From: Parasteatoda lunata | Lineage: Eukaryota > Arthropoda > Arachnida > Araneae > Theridiidae | DNA: 64,000 nt | Reading direction: 5' to 3' | NCBI GenBank assembly: GCA_949128135.1 | Contig: OX421981.1 | Location: 42,348,557-42,412,556 of the forward strand | Shown: in pieces, positions 1 through 12,905 of the stretch | How positions within the stretch are numbered: the stretch's first letter is position 1 | Layout of the letters: each line of letters starts with the position of its first letter | The notes under the pieces: model-generated | Databases searched by the model: none | The model's input: only the letters and a program-made list of their open reading frames with translations | Told to the model about the DNA's origin: nothing | Translations under genes and position numbers: made by a program

Positions 1-1159
1 AGTATAATAACTGATATTATCAGGAGGTGCAATGACAATTATGATGCATTGATCTTTGTGTTATCACCGACTTTTTACTCCCTTCGAAAACACGCGAAGA
101 ATAAAAAGTTTTTGTTTAAAGAATTTTTCTTGTGACAGTAAGTCAATATCCGTGCTTGTCTGATCACTGATACTGAAAGTATATGAAGAACTTGTGGAAG
201 AACTAGGTAAGTGACATTTTCCGAATAGTTATAATTGAGATACGAAGAAAAATAGTGGTATTCGAATTATTTTATTATATATTATTTATAAAAATGCTGA
301 GCCAATAATTCTTAGCCTTAAATCATTTTTTGCTACCTAATTTGAAATTAAAATCATAGAAACATATTTTGATCTGCGTTGACTTTTGTTAAAATTTAAG
401 TGAAAGCAAAAACAATTATGTTACATTAAGCATGCATATACTACTATTATACATATACTACTACATAAAAACATACATATACTATACAACTACTTTGTGT
501 TAATTTCCCTGATTTATAAACACCTCTTAACATGACACGTACCTGCTTCTTCTTCTAAGCTCTTCTTTAGTTAAGGCAGTATTTAATATACCATAGTTTA
601 TAATTTCGAAAATATTATGAGTAATCTCATCTTACTTAAAAACCATTAAGAGAGTGTTGATTTAAGTTTTTTTAAAAATTATAATAACAAAATAAAAATA
701 CAAATAATGTTATCTAAGTAATTTATTTTTATTTTACTTTATTTTATATATTTATTTATATTTCTTGTAATTTAACAGATGATCAAACCATCTTTTTGCT
801 ACACCTATACCTCCATCCATGTAGTGCCCCCAATTTAGAGATGGTGAATCTTTTTCGAATAGTGTGCCAATTAAAATAAGAACACATATTTCAAGTGTCC
901 ACAGTGTGCCACTTGTTAATTTTCTAATTTTCTTTAAAATAAATAAATAAACTGCAGTAGAGTGCGCAAAATTAAAAACGTACCACCCTGAAAAATTTTT
1001 ATCTAGTGAACAGATCTTCTCATTTTAGTCCTCCATTTTAATGGTTCAAAAGGAAGACTTCCAATATACTAATTAATTAGTGCCTACATATGTGCAATAT
1101 TAGTGACGATTTATTCTCTTTCCTATTTTATTTAATAATTGTTGATAAAAATTTGAATC
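1..1159. other. AT-rich spacer
   Basis: No gene, RNA or repeat structure recognised. Confidence 0.4.
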
Positions 1160-1870
1160 GTAAAGTACACAATTTATTTACATCATTTTATAGAATAAAA
1201 ATTTACATGGCGAAATATAATGTTTGAGCTCAACCGATCAAATATTTTCTGAGATTTTTGTGAAATATTAAAAAAAATAACATTTTTGAAATTTAATTCC
1301 TCAGGAACTAAACGACCGATTTCATTCAAATTTTGTATTTTGCCATGTGAAATTGCATTCTTTAAAATGATGTAAAAAATGTATACCTTGCATTTTAAAA
1401 ATTTTCCGATTATTATTTAAAATAATAAATATTTACTAAAATCTATTTTTCAAATGGAAATATCTTTGAGCAAACAAATTTTATAAATGTGAGTAAAAGT
1501 TTTTCCTTCAGCTTAAGAATTTCTTGAGATATGAGAAAGTACGCAAAAAATAAAGTAAACATTAAAAGGTCCAAACTTTGGACCATTCCCCTGACCAAAC
1601 TATTAAGACCATATTTCCCAGATTTAGGATTAAAAATCCCAACCAGTCGGAAAAAAAAGATATGTTTATTCACAGAAATTATGCTTTATGTCTGATTTCG
1701 TAACTTAAATTATCGTTTTCACTGATTAATTAGCCTATTTGAGATCACCCCCTCGAACCATTAAGTTTGAATCCTAAAACGTAAAGATTCGATTATTAGA
1801 TCAAAAGTGATTTAGGGTGTACATTTTTTTATTTTCCACTCTGTTCCTCGATTATTAACAACAGATTTAG
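1160..1870. repeat. dispersed repeat R1, second copy
   Basis: Shares blocks with 42050-43640: ACATGGCGAAATATAATGTT, GACCATATTTCCCAGATTTA-like, and GAACCATTAAGTTTGAATCC with GATCAAAAGTGATTTAGGGT. 1203-1262 and 1300-1352 form imperfect inverted arms. Confidence 0.6.
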
Positions 1871-3078
1871 ATTGTGTGGCTTATATTTGGTGTTCGTAAC
1901 TTGCTTCAAATGGAAATCTTGATCTAAGGTAAAACATCTTTAAAAAGCAACTTTGGGGATAAGCAATTAAATTAAATTGAAGTAATTAATGCAAGATATT
2001 TTAATTTTTTGATACCATTTTAATACATGAACTGCCAAAGAGTTAAGTGTGTACTGTAATTGCCCTTAAAAATTGGAAATGCAATAATAACTCCCAAAAG
2101 CAATTTTTTTTTTTGTGTGTGTGTGTGAATAATGCTAATGAATAAAAATAATTTAATATGTGAGTTTTGATTGCCATCGAAATATCAGTAACATCCCATT
2201 TAATGGCACGCGTGTCATAAGCTTGCCATCAGAGGTAGACAGACAAAAGTTTTTATCAATTTATGAGTAAAGATTTTTCTTCTTTTCAATTATTTTAGTG
2301 TCGCCATCTAGTTACAATTTATGTAAACATTCTCTTTTAGTCTCTTTCTCTCTCTAAATAAATGGCAGAGGAGAGGGCTGGTGAGACAAATTTTTATAAC
2401 TTAATCTTAATTAACATCATTTTGAACGTAACTAACATTTTTTTATTAAAATCAAATTTAAAAAGAAATTTTCTAGATACGTTTAACGTTTTTATGGTCT
2501 TACGCTAAATGTTTCCCTTTACGCTAAATGTTTATTTTCATTTTTAATAATATATAATCCCGTTTGAATACAAATTTTTTAAATAACTTTTTAGCAAAAA
2601 AAGGTAGTTCTAGCTTACATTAGACCGATTTCATGTTGCTAATCTAAAAGAAAAACAGTCTTGAACCTAAAGAAAGAGTAAATGCCGTTTTCATTTGTAT
2701 TAACAGGAGATCCTTCTTCAATATTTAAAGTGGTAGCAAATTTTATACTTTATTACTTCTTAGATATAAAACTTGATTTACATGGTAAATAAATGCTACG
2801 ATATATATATAAAATTTTAATAATTAGATTAGAGCGATAAGCGATAATAAAGCGATAGAGTTTTTAAGTAATGGTCAAGTTATTAAGGATTTGATCACAT
2901 GAATCCATATTGCACAAGCGCTTTTATGTTGCAGGATTCCACACTTTTCGCGCTCAGTAAGAACGTAAATATTGTATCAGGTTTCCTACAATTCCTAGAG
3001 AACTATAAGAGATAAAGAAAATATGTAAAACTTTAATATATTTGGGTAATATATTCCACAGCTGTATATCATTTTGTT
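1871..3078. other. AT-rich spacer
   Basis: Short (GT)n at 2115-2127 and a CTCTTTCTCTCTCT run at 2338-2354. TACGCTAAATGTTT occurs twice (2500-2535). No gene. Confidence 0.45.
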
Positions 3079-3095
3079 GGGTGGGTGGGGGGGGG
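3079..3095 (+). other. G-quadruplex-forming motif
   Basis: GGGTGGGTGGGGGGGGG has G-runs joined by single T loops, a strong predicted quadruplex, in otherwise AT-rich DNA just upstream of the Tc1 relic. Confidence 0.6.
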
Positions 3096-3159
3096 ACTTT
3101 GCCTTGACAACATTACGAACGTGGTTTGTTTGACACTTGGTTCGTTTGTTCATGCGACA

Positions 3160-3837
3160 AGCCGTTCGCTTGCCACTCTCGGCACGCCATAGAAGATAAT
3201 GTTTGAAGTGGGTGCAGCAACGTGTTCTATGAAGGGCTGACCAATGGAAGGTTATTCTCTTCACAGATGCTTCCAGGTTTAGCCTCCAAAAAGACATAAG
3301 CGTTATTTGATTTTGAGAGAACCTGGAACCCGATATCATCCATTAAGCATCCGTTATAGAGATGCACGCATAAGAAGGAGAAACCCTCTATATTTTTTGG
3401 ATGGTATCTCTGTGGGTGGACGGACAGATCTGCATATCTTTCCACATGGAACCGTGAATTCTCTCGAGTATATAGAAAAGATCATTGATGTTTATGTGCT
3501 CTCTTATACTGGTATAATAGGGGATGATTTCGTGCTACAGGACGCTAACGGAACGTCGTACAGGGTTCGCATCGTGACTATCTTCAGCAACAAACAATTC
3601 AGCGCATGGAATGGCCAGCTCAATCACCGGACTTGAATTCTATCAAACATGTTTGGATGCTTTAGGAAGACATGTAGCTGCTTTCAATTCACCTCTTTAG
3701 ACCTTGCTATGCTTGCAACTCCTTCGCAAGAACAATAGCTCGCACTTCCAATCGAATTGGTAGACAGCATCATTGAAAGCATCGCACATCGTTGCATGTG
3801 CTGTCTTGTTGTTAGAGGTGATCCTATTCCATACTAA
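3160..3837 (+). pseudogene. Tc1-like transposase, decayed catalytic half
   Basis: Three frames together give a recognisable Tc1 transposase. In order they are: SARHRR and WKVILFTDASRFSL (around the first catalytic Asp), REPGTRYHPLSIRY, GGRTDLHIFPHGTV, GDDFVLQDANGTSYRVRIV (second Asp region), then after a frameshift near 3600 RMEWPAQSPDLNSIKHVW (the conserved block containing the last acidic residue, here changed to Lys). The C-terminus is AHRCMCCLVVRGDPIPY with stop at 3835-3837. Several stops and frameshifts mean it is inactive. No inverted repeats were found around it. Confidence 0.85.
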
Positions 3838-4255
3838 AGATACTTTTTTATTCCTAACTGACACATCTGATTTTTTCTTTTCATACATATATAAATTTCT
3901 GTGACACCATAATTGTCCGGTTAGTATCTTTTTATGTAATATTTATACATTATTACGTGCACTATAATGTGCACCAGTGTCATTTAATTCTATGCGTAAT
4001 TTTTTGACTCATGATTATTTTTGTTATTTTTCTTTAATTCATGATAACCAGTGTATAAGATCATTTACAATTGATATCCCTGAATGTCACTGAGGCGGAT
4101 GAAACAGAACATTCTCTTTTTTTCATAAACACAGGGATGCCACAGGCTAGAAAAAAATTTAAAAAAAGATGATTAATAAAAAGTAAAAATCTATAAAAAT
4201 TAGTAATTTTTTCTAGTATATTTCTTTCAGTTTAATATCGAAGAATTTTTTCTCT
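3838..4255. other. AT-rich spacer
   Basis: No gene or repeat recognised. Confidence 0.4.
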
Positions 4256-4591
4256 TTAACGTCTTCGAGAGGGGCGAGTCATAAATGCATTCGACAATCA
4301 CGGTAAAAAAGATCAAACTGGTAGCCATACTATTTTTAAAGCAGTTTATTTGTGGGCAGGGTGATAATAGTTATTTTTATTTAATTCACCAAGAGTTAGT
4401 TCAAACTAAAAAATTATATAGTTACACTTTTAACAAACGTAGTTTGGATGTATTAGATTTAAACTGAAAGTAAAAATAAGGTTGTCAAATTAGCCATGTC
4501 CAAACTTAAGCTACCGCTTTTTATTTTTTTCCATCCTGTTTCTGATTCCATACGAATATAATTATGACTCGCCAGTCCCGAAAAGGGTTAA
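4256..4591 (+). mobile_element. TTAA MITE type B, diverged copy
   Basis: TTAA at both ends. GGGGCGAGTCATAA on the left pairs with TTATGACTCGCCAGTCCC on the right. The interior (AGCAGTTTATTTGTGGGCAG) follows the type B family. Confidence 0.8.
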
Positions 4592-4685
4592 ATATGAATA
4601 ATTTACCATGTATGTCATAGTCGTAATAGTTAAGATCGAATATTTAAATAAACAAAAGCGAATTGAGTTTTTACCACTTCTAACA

Positions 4686-5060
4686 TTTTTATTTTCAGGC
4701 CGAGAGCTCGTGGGTTCGAACCCCGCTGGCCGAAGACTCCCCGTGTAGTAAAGTGTCTGATGCACGTTAAATATGTCGAGTCGTAAAAGTTCTCCATGTT
4801 CCCATAACAAATCCATACCTTTGGAGATACTGGATTGGAGATCGATCGTTCTCTGTTTCAGGTCAAAATTACTATATCTGTTGTAATGGATGTATGACTG
4901 AGTCCACCCTATAAACGAGTGTGACGTATGGTGAGTCAGAAGTTGAATTCTCGGCAATAGATGGCGCCACTGGAAAACAAGAAAAATCGCACCCTTTCTG
5001 CCTAAACAGGCATACGGTAACAACAACATTTTTATTTGCTTGTGGCATACCTGGAAGCAT
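4686..5060 (+). mobile_element. SINE-B, tRNA-derived SINE
   Basis: Box B-like GTGGGTTCGAACCCC at the head. The body has GTTCTCCATGTTCCCATAAC, GAGTCCACCCTATAAACG and AATAGATGGCGCCACTGGAA. It is shared with 32836-33125 (inverted) and 27395-27475. Box A is poorly preserved. The minus-strand frames are shadows. Confidence 0.75.
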
Positions 5061-5410
5061 AAAATTTTTCAGAAATATGTAACAAAAAAGAAACTGGTAA
5101 AATTGAATGGATGCTGCTGTAACTGCTTTTCTTTCCCCGTGATTGTTATTTTTCGATAAATATTGGGTCGGTCGGAAAGTTACTGCCTATTTACGACGCC
5201 CGGAGGCACCAAAGCCCAGAAAAAAATATCCAAGAGGCAATAACTACTCATCTAAGCAATTTAAAGTTGATTCATCCAGCATGTGTCAGACTTCAATGAA
5301 ATAAGTTTCCAAATCTTTGTAGTGATCAAAAATGTAAAAATCCATTTTTTAAAAAAAAAATAATTATTTCACCGCTTAAGTTTTGCTACTACTCGAACCG
5401 AACAGTTTTA
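5061..5410. other. spacer with possible mariner remnant
   Basis: 5164-5190 (TTGGGTCGGTCGGAAAGTTA) resembles a mariner terminus, but no partner end or ORF is seen. Confidence 0.3.
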
Positions 5411-5681
5411 CAGAGATGCCAACTGTTCAGTTTCTTGCAAAAGTTTTAATAAATTGGCAACGAATCAAATAGTAAAACTAGAAAGATTAGGATATTTACG
5501 CTCACTTTTTAAAAGTGTCACCACGAAATAAGTGCAATAAAGTCGCATTTTATAAGATACTTTGAATTTTTGATGTGTAATGGAGGAAAAATTACTCAAA
5601 ATGAAAAATACTAAACTAAAAGTAACTTTTGTTACAACTAGAAGATATTTTTTGACAAAGCCGAGCAAGTTGGCGTCTCTG
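5411..5681. mobile_element. TGCCAACT-type MITE, 271 bp
   Basis: Ends CAGAGATGCCAACTGTTC and GAGCAAGTTGGCGTCTCTG. GTTTTA occurs at both flanks, though not as a clean 8-bp duplication. Confidence 0.75.
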
Positions 5682-5888
5682 GTTTTAACGCATCATTTTA
5701 CACCTACCGAAAAGCGGCGCGAACTTCCCAGAAAAAGAAAATGGACTTAGTGAAATTGAAAGATAAAATTTTTTCATATTCATATCGAAAAGTTTATTAA
5801 AAATCTAGTGGTAAATAATAATGCTCAACTTGAGTCTAAGTATAAATAGTTTTAGTTTTTTACCTTTTTAGTTTAGTTTTTTACCTTT

Positions 5889-6495
5889 TTAACACGTTGA
5901 GCACCGCGTCAGCCATCGGTGGCTGATACTGGACTTTCCATTTAGGCCGCGTCAACCACCGATGGCTGACACTGAAATTACATTTAGGCCGCGTCAACCA
6001 CCGGCGGCTGACACTGAAATTACATTTAGGCCGCGAAAAACAGCTGACTAACAGCATAACATGATATAGAACTATAAAATTTACACTATTTTATGGAATT
6101 GCAGAAAATTTATTCAAAATTTACTTAATTATTGTCATTCTTGGCTTAATAAATTCAAATTAGTTGATTTTTTCCACCACTATTTTTAAACAATTCGTAG
6201 GCATATATAATTCACCACTTTCTTCAGATATGTCATGTGTCACCCCAGAGACTCTGTATACAAACTGTTTATATTTTTTAATTTTTCTGTAATTTCACGA
6301 TGAATGGGATATGGGTCTTCTGCGGGGCCTAGGTGCCCAGCTTTTGTTAAATAGAGAAAGGAAGACAGATATGTTATGTTAAACCTTTTATAAACTAGCA
6401 AAATCTATCTATATTTGCAAATTTAGTTTGTAGTTATTTACCGTATGGCCAGACGAGCAAGCCATGTAAAATTAGCGTGGAATTCAACGTGTTAA
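5889..6495. mobile_element. TTAA MITE type C with internal 42-bp repeats
   Basis: Ends TTAACACGTTGAGCACCGC and GGAATTCAACGTGTTAA. Near the left end three TTTAGGCCGCGTCAACCACC units start at 5941, 5983 and 6025. Each of the first two holds a near-palindrome (CCACCGATGGCTGAC class). A retroelement-tail-like block lies at 6293-6360. Confidence 0.75.
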
Positions 6496-7639
6496 GGGCG
6501 GTGGGATAAGAACTGCCCCAAATATTTCACATGATTCGTACGATTCTAATAAAAATAAACAATTGTGTGAATATTAAAATAAATTACATTTATACATTTG
6601 TTTTTATTCGTTTTCAATTGATATTAAAAAGATGTTACCTTTCGGCTTTTGCAACTACCTGTATTTATTTGGAAAAATTAAGCGTATGGTGGCGCAAAAT
6701 TTATTAAAATGCATTTTAAGAACTGCAAGAACTTTTAAAAAATCAAGAAGTGCTCCGTCTGCTTCAGAGTATTATGGGGGAAACTACTCTTGCACAGTAA
6801 CATCTTATTTGCCTGGATTTGAACTTTTATTATCACTCAGAACTCTATTAGTATCTTTATTACTACGCAACTTAATAAAACAAAAACTGAATACTGCCCA
6901 ATCAAGTTGAAGATGATCACGCTAGATGGCGCCACTAAGGCTTGGAAAAATTTATGTAAAATCTTCACGTTTTTGAATCACGACTTTGTATATTTGTAAT
7001 CATCATTTATTAATGCTCATATTCAATTTTTCTGTGCATATTTTTATGGCAAGTAATGTAAATATCTCTGTTCAAGTTTGTATATATCTCTAATCATGGT
7101 TGTATTCTTGTAAAGCTACCTCAATGTTGCTTACCAAAATGTTTGTAATTTAACTGTTTTTATAATTTCATGATGAATGGGATAGGGGCCGCTGCGCGGC
7201 CCAGGTGCCCAGTTATTTTTAAATAAAGAAGAAGAAAAAAAAGAAAATGCATTTTATTTTCTTACTTTTGTTTCCACTTTTTAAAATTTTTAATCACTCT
7301 GCGAACCCTGTTTTTGACAGTAATGCAAAACACTAAAATGACAATAGATTTTATTTCTTTAACAGCACTAGTTTTAATCAATCACTTTAAAGTTTGAAAA
7401 ACGTGGAAAGAAAAGCAGTTCTCTTCATTATATTTATGAATTTGATGTAAACAATTCTCATTCTTGACTAATTGTTTTGATTAAATTTGCTTCTTATGTA
7501 ATGGACTATAGTTTAATATTTTTAGTATTATTTATTGAAGTTCAATTTTTTCAGCAATATTTTAACTAGAAACATCCTTTTAAACATTTTTTTCGAATGT
7601 TTTATGATAATTTTGTTGTATTCTTATTTATTTATTTAT
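6496..7639. other. AT-rich spacer with retroelement-tail-like block
   Basis: 7168-7235 (ATGATGAATGGGATAGGGGC, CCAGGTGCCCAG, TAAATAAAGAAGA) resembles 6293-6360 and, reversed, 18240 and 45905. It may be the 3' end of a non-LTR or SINE family. The 92-codon frame at 6632-6910 is unrecognised and not called a gene. Confidence 0.5.
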
Positions 7640-9090
7640 TTGTTATTTTGTAATGCAACAATAACAGCACAGAAATATCAAAAGGATATATATGTTTTTA
7701 AAAATAGTTCATAAATGTGTCCTGAGCACTCTGAAAAGGTATGTTATCGCAAAAACATAGGAAATAGTGCTGCTAACGAATTTCAGTATGAGCATGATTT
7801 TCAGTATGAATTTCAGAATAAATATTTTTTTAATTATTTTCATTCAAAATAATAGAATTTTTTATTTTGCAACGCAGCAACAGCATGAAAACTTCAAAGA
7901 GATTACGTGTGCTTTTAAAAATAGTTCAAAAATGTTTCCTGAGCACTCTGAAAGTTTTTGTTATCACAAAAACATAGCAAATAGTGCTGATAATAAATGC
8001 CAGTATGAACATGATTTTCAGTGTGAATTGCAGAATAAATTTTTTTTAAATTATTTTCATTCAAAATAATTAAGTATTTATTTGTTAGTTTCCAACGCAA
8101 CACCAGCATAAAAACTTTAAAAAGATTATTTGTGCTTTTAGAAATAGTTCAAAAATGTGTCCTGAACACTCTGAAAATTTTTGTTATCGCAAAACCACAG
8201 GAAATAGTGCTGATAACGAATCTCAGTACGAACATGATTTTCAGTATGGATTTCAGAATAAATAATTTTTAAATTATTTTCAATCAAAATAGTTTAAAAA
8301 ATGTTAATTATAGAATTTATATCTTCAGTTGTAGAAAAGAAAACGATAAACATGTTTCATTTTTGTAATTGTCTTATTACTGACTTTTTATAATTTTGTT
8401 AATTGTTTAAAAAATAAAACAGCACAAAAAATGCAATTTTTTTTTTCAACAATAGTGTATTAATGCGTCTTTATCGCTCTTTAAATTTATTTACTGCAAA
8501 AATATAGGAAATGGTGTTAAACACAAATTTCAGTTTAAACGCAATTTTCAGTATGAATTTCAGAAAAAAAAATTTTTTAATTATTTTAATTAAAATAATT
8601 CTAAAAAGTTCATTATCGAGTTTATATTTTCATATAAAAAAAACTATAAGCATTTTTCATTTTTTTTATTATCTCTTTACTGATTCGTTATTGTTTTGTG
8701 AACTATTTAAAAAATTAAACAGCACAAAAAATTATCAAAAATAGTTTATGTTGTCAAAAATAGTTACTTGTCTTATAAGAAATAATGCTGAATACGAATT
8801 TCAATTTGAAAACAATTTTCACGATGAATTTCATAATGAATTATTTTTAAATTATTTTAAATCAAAATAATTTTTAAATGTTCATTATAGAGTTTATATT
8901 TTCAGTTATAAAAAGTAACTATATACATTTTTCGTTTTTTAATCGTTTTATTACTGGTTTGTTCTTATTTTTATTAACAATTGAAATAATGAAATAACGC
9001 AAAAAATTCGGAATCTTTCTTTTAAAAAAGTTTCCAAAATATGTCCAATACTCTCTAAAAAAAAATTCGTATGTTAATTAAGAATAAAAT
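7640..9090. repeat. 220-305-bp tandem repeat, ~6 diverged copies
   Basis: AAAATAGTTCAAAAATGTGT followed by CCTGAGCACTCTGAAA recurs at 7706, 7923 and 8146 (spacing 217-223). Looser copies lie near 8450, 8757 and 9028 (about 300). Units share AATTTCAGTATGAATTTCAG. Confidence 0.85.
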
Positions 9091-10629
9091 TCATCGATCA
9101 TTATCTGACACTTTGTTTTATTTTATTAATGCTTTTAGAAACTGAATAAAGAAGAATGATAAATTAATATATAAATACGCTCGTTGATAAGTAATAACAT
9201 TTCATGTCAGACTTCCAATCATTAAAAACAGAAAAAGAAAGAATTAAAGAGAAAGAGTAAAGCGCCATCTATCGTTCACAACATAAACTAAAGGTGATTG
9301 ACCGAAAATGAGGGTGATTGTATGCGGAATTAAGTAACTAATGGATGAAAGTTTCTGTTTTCTCTCAATTGGACATTTTTGAAAAGAGATAATTACACTT
9401 TCAAATGCAACTATTGTTTTCAAAAGTAAACAGATTACTTATTTTATATTTTTTAATTAATTGTTTACAAACATTGTTTTACAGAAGCGTTAGTAACGAA
9501 CTCGTTCTTTTAAAAATATTTAATATTTACTTGGGAGAAGCAGATAATAAAAAAAAAAAAAACTTTTTTACTGAATCTGTAATAAAAAAATTGTGATTCA
9601 TTTCACAATTTAAGTGATATCTAACATAGCATGATATTAATATAATAAAAGCATTAATATTACACCATTCTTTCGTATAATGGTGCATTTCACGTAATTA
9701 TAATATAGATTTAAATTGTAGGGAGTTAAAAAGGTTTTGATATCTCAAATTTTAATTATTTGATTTCATATCTGATCAGGGTTAAGAAATAATTTTATTC
9801 TCTACATAATTAGATTTTTAAATATTTTACTTTAGGCTTAGGCTGTTTTAATTTTTTTAATAAGTAAAATTTCATTTAATAAGTAATAATAAAAGAAGTT
9901 TCATTTAATAAGTAATTCATATAAGTTTCTTTTTTTAATGCGTTCGGCAGGGACCATAGAACCAGTGGGGGGGGGAGGGGGCTTTAGCCCCTCAGACTTT
10001 ATATATCATGAGACGCAGACCCTTCAAAAATTATCATTTTTCACGAAATATTTGTGAAATGAAATTTGCAATTAAAAAATATATATATAGCTTAGTTTTG
10101 TCTAAATTTAAAAAATAAGTAAATAAACGTCTCAATTTCGAATAAGCTTTAACATTTCCTTGGTGAAAACTGCCAACAACTCTCCTTCCATTCGCCTCCA
10201 TACAGGAAATATACGTCCCTATACACGTTCCTATACTGACCTATGATAAGATTCATGGTTTTAAATGTCACAGCAAACAGGATATTAAACAAAAAAGAAA
10301 TAATAATAAATATAAAAAAAAAACAAGAAAACAGTGAAACAAAATAGAAAAAATACCGTAAAATGAGAGAGAAATAATTGAAGGGTTAAATGTTTTTTTT
10401 TTTTTTTTTAAATTTTGTTTTAATTTTAAAACATTTCGAATTATGAAGTTAAAATTGCAAATTCAAATTCTTTATTGCCTTTTTGTCAGGTTTAGATAAT
10501 TCGGACCTGATTAATACTAATGTATATAAATATATACTGGGTGGAAGAGAGACCCCCCCCCCCACTTATGCGATACTTCCGCGATCACTGGGGTTCGATA
10601 TTGTTTTTGATCTTAAAAATTTACTAAAT
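9091..10629. other. AT-rich spacer with homopolymer G and C runs
   Basis: G-rich tract at 9966-9982 and a C12-13 run at 10553-10564. No gene is supported. Confidence 0.45.
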
Positions 10630-11380
10630 ATATTGTGGTAGCTTTTCGGATATTATATAATGTCGGGAAAAATCAAAAATACGCAACACAATTTATTTTT
10701 TTTATTTCAAACTGGCTATAACAATTGCAAAAGCAAAAAACATTTCAATACAGTTAGTAGTACTGCAACATCTTGGTTTGCAAGCAAAATATATTATTAT
10801 GAGTAAGACTATGCCGATAAAGATAGCATAACGTTCTTTTTTCTTTCTTTTTTTTGTTATCGTTTAAATGTTGCTTTTGACTTTAATTTTTTTTAAAAAA
10901 AATATGTAATGATTTTTTTTTTCGAAGTTTAAATAATGAATGGAGAAATCAAAAATACATAACATATATTTATATAAATACAAATTTTTATTTCAAATAT
11001 TGATCATAAAACTTGCAAAAGATAATAGTACATATTGATATTTCAATACAATCATGACCAATTCTATATCTTAGTTTTCAAGCAAAACTTATTATAACCG
11101 GGGCTAGTACCTTGATGAAGAATGTATTTTTCAACTTGTCCAATGTTGTTTTTTAACCTTAAAAATTAAAAAACTATTTATAATGTTATTTTTTCAGACT
11201 TAAAATAATGTCTTGAGAAATCAATACTGCATAATGCATTTTATTATAAGCACTGTCAATAAAAATTTCGAACTCTAATAATGCATATAGATATTTCAAT
11301 ACAATCGGGTCTAGTTCATATTGGATTGGATTGCAAACAAAATATATCATTATAAATATTGCTAAAACGTTAAAAATATA

Positions 11381-11400
<20 letters not shown>
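10630..11400. repeat. ~273-bp tandem repeat, 3 diverged copies
   Basis: GGAGAAATCAAAAATAC-like starts at about 10665, 10941 and 11213. Each is followed by TTTATTTCAAA-like sequence, ATTTCAATACAAT and TTTGCAAGCAAAATATATTA. Confidence 0.75.
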
Positions 11401-11412
<12 letters not shown>

Positions 11413-11468
11413 GCATTTTATTTTCTCTTGATTCTTTTATAGAGCCTTATTAATGCATTTTTTGTATT

Positions 11469-11507
<39 letters not shown>

Positions 11508-12905
11508 TCATTCATTTCTTTTTTTTTTTCCTATTATAATCCTTTTTTTGTATTTGGAACGATATTTTTCATTTTAAGAGCGAATGATATTTCTAATTAT
11601 ATATTTTATTTTCTTGCGAATTAGGTATTTTCTTTATAAATTCCTGCACTGAGTTTTGTCACTTTAAATTTTCTCTAATAACAAGATTTAATAATAAACA
11701 GAGTTTTTCAAGATTGAAGAAATTCATAAACTAAACAAATTTTTTTATGTATATTTGCTAAATAGCTCTTTCGTAAACTGGTTTTTCTTCATATAGGTCT
11801 GATCGCACTACCTATAAAAAATCGCGACAAAACGCTTTCTTTCGATCATGTAGAATGTTAAAATTAAAAGGAGGAGTTTAGTTGACGACCTAATACATTT
11901 TCGGTGTTACAATTCAAAACTTCAATGGATACACACATACATGATAAATTAGCCAGACATTATTCCTAAAATTAAAGTGGAAATTAAAAACTTTAACCTT
12001 TTCAGTTTACCAATGAAACAATCAATTTTTAATTTTTTTTTCCCGGTAAAGGCCATTTCTGTGTATTACTTAAAATATTTTTTTAAAAATTAAATATTTA
12101 AAATATTATGACAAATGAATATTCACTTTTTGACTTTTTATCTTTTACATATTTTATCTAAAACCTGCTGGTATTTTTTTTTCTCAAATTATATTCATTA
12201 CGTTTAAAAGAAAATACGCTTTTAATATTCCATACATGTTTGTTTATCGAACTTGACTGAATACAGATTTATTTTTTTTTCGCAACCATGCTTCTTTTTA
12301 ATTGATGTTGCGCTCTGCCCTGTATAGCTTGTTGTTCAACTCATCAATGTGAAACCAAATTTCTCTTAAGGCAAACTTTCGATCAAAAAGCAATTTTCTA
12401 TTCGAGTTCTGTATTCACCACCATGATTCAAGTGAAAGGAGGCAATTGGGAGGACTTACCCCGTTCGGCCCAAGAGGTCATCCATCCGGGGATGTTGCAA
12501 CATGTTTTCACGTGTGCGAATCATGACCTAGTATTCTACCCTTTGAAGCCCCTATGCAACTTGATCGGCAACCTTACATAACATTTTTTTTCCCTATGAG
12601 TTCGAAAAAAAAAATCAGTACCACACCCGTTAGAGGTTAAAGAGAGCGGTTCTTTTAAAAGGTTTAGGTCATTATGCATAAGTAAAAGGATACTGACCTA
12701 GAAAGCGAATTCGAAATCTAACGATATCAACTAAAAAAAAAAAAAACATTTTTCAACACCTTCTCTTCCGTGAAACTGATTAAAAAGTTTTTATGGAAAT
12801 TTAGGACGCAGATTGTAACAAAATGGTTGACCTAAAACTTGAAGATACTAATATCTGAAAAAGCAAAATATTATTTAACAAAACAGATTATCAAACGATA
12901 AACGG
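11401..12905. other. poly-T tracts and unassigned DNA
   Basis: T tracts at 11387-11412 and 11478-11506. 12415-12560 is less AT-rich (GGAGGACTTACCCCGTTCGG, CATCCGGGGATGTTGCAACA) and may be an old repeat fragment. No gene. Confidence 0.4.

Noticed and set aside
4562..5060. 155-codon minus-strand ORF
   Set aside because: It lies over the SINE-B copy, including the tRNA-like head read backwards.
5164..5260. mariner element
   Set aside because: Only one end-like sequence is seen, with no partner terminus and no transposase.
6632..6910. 92-codon ORF as a gene
   Set aside because: No domain, splice signal or poly(A) signal is convincing; the composition matches the surroundings.
11186..11416. Lys-rich ORF on the minus strand
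   Set aside because: It starts in a poly-T/poly-A tract and runs through a tandem-repeat unit.
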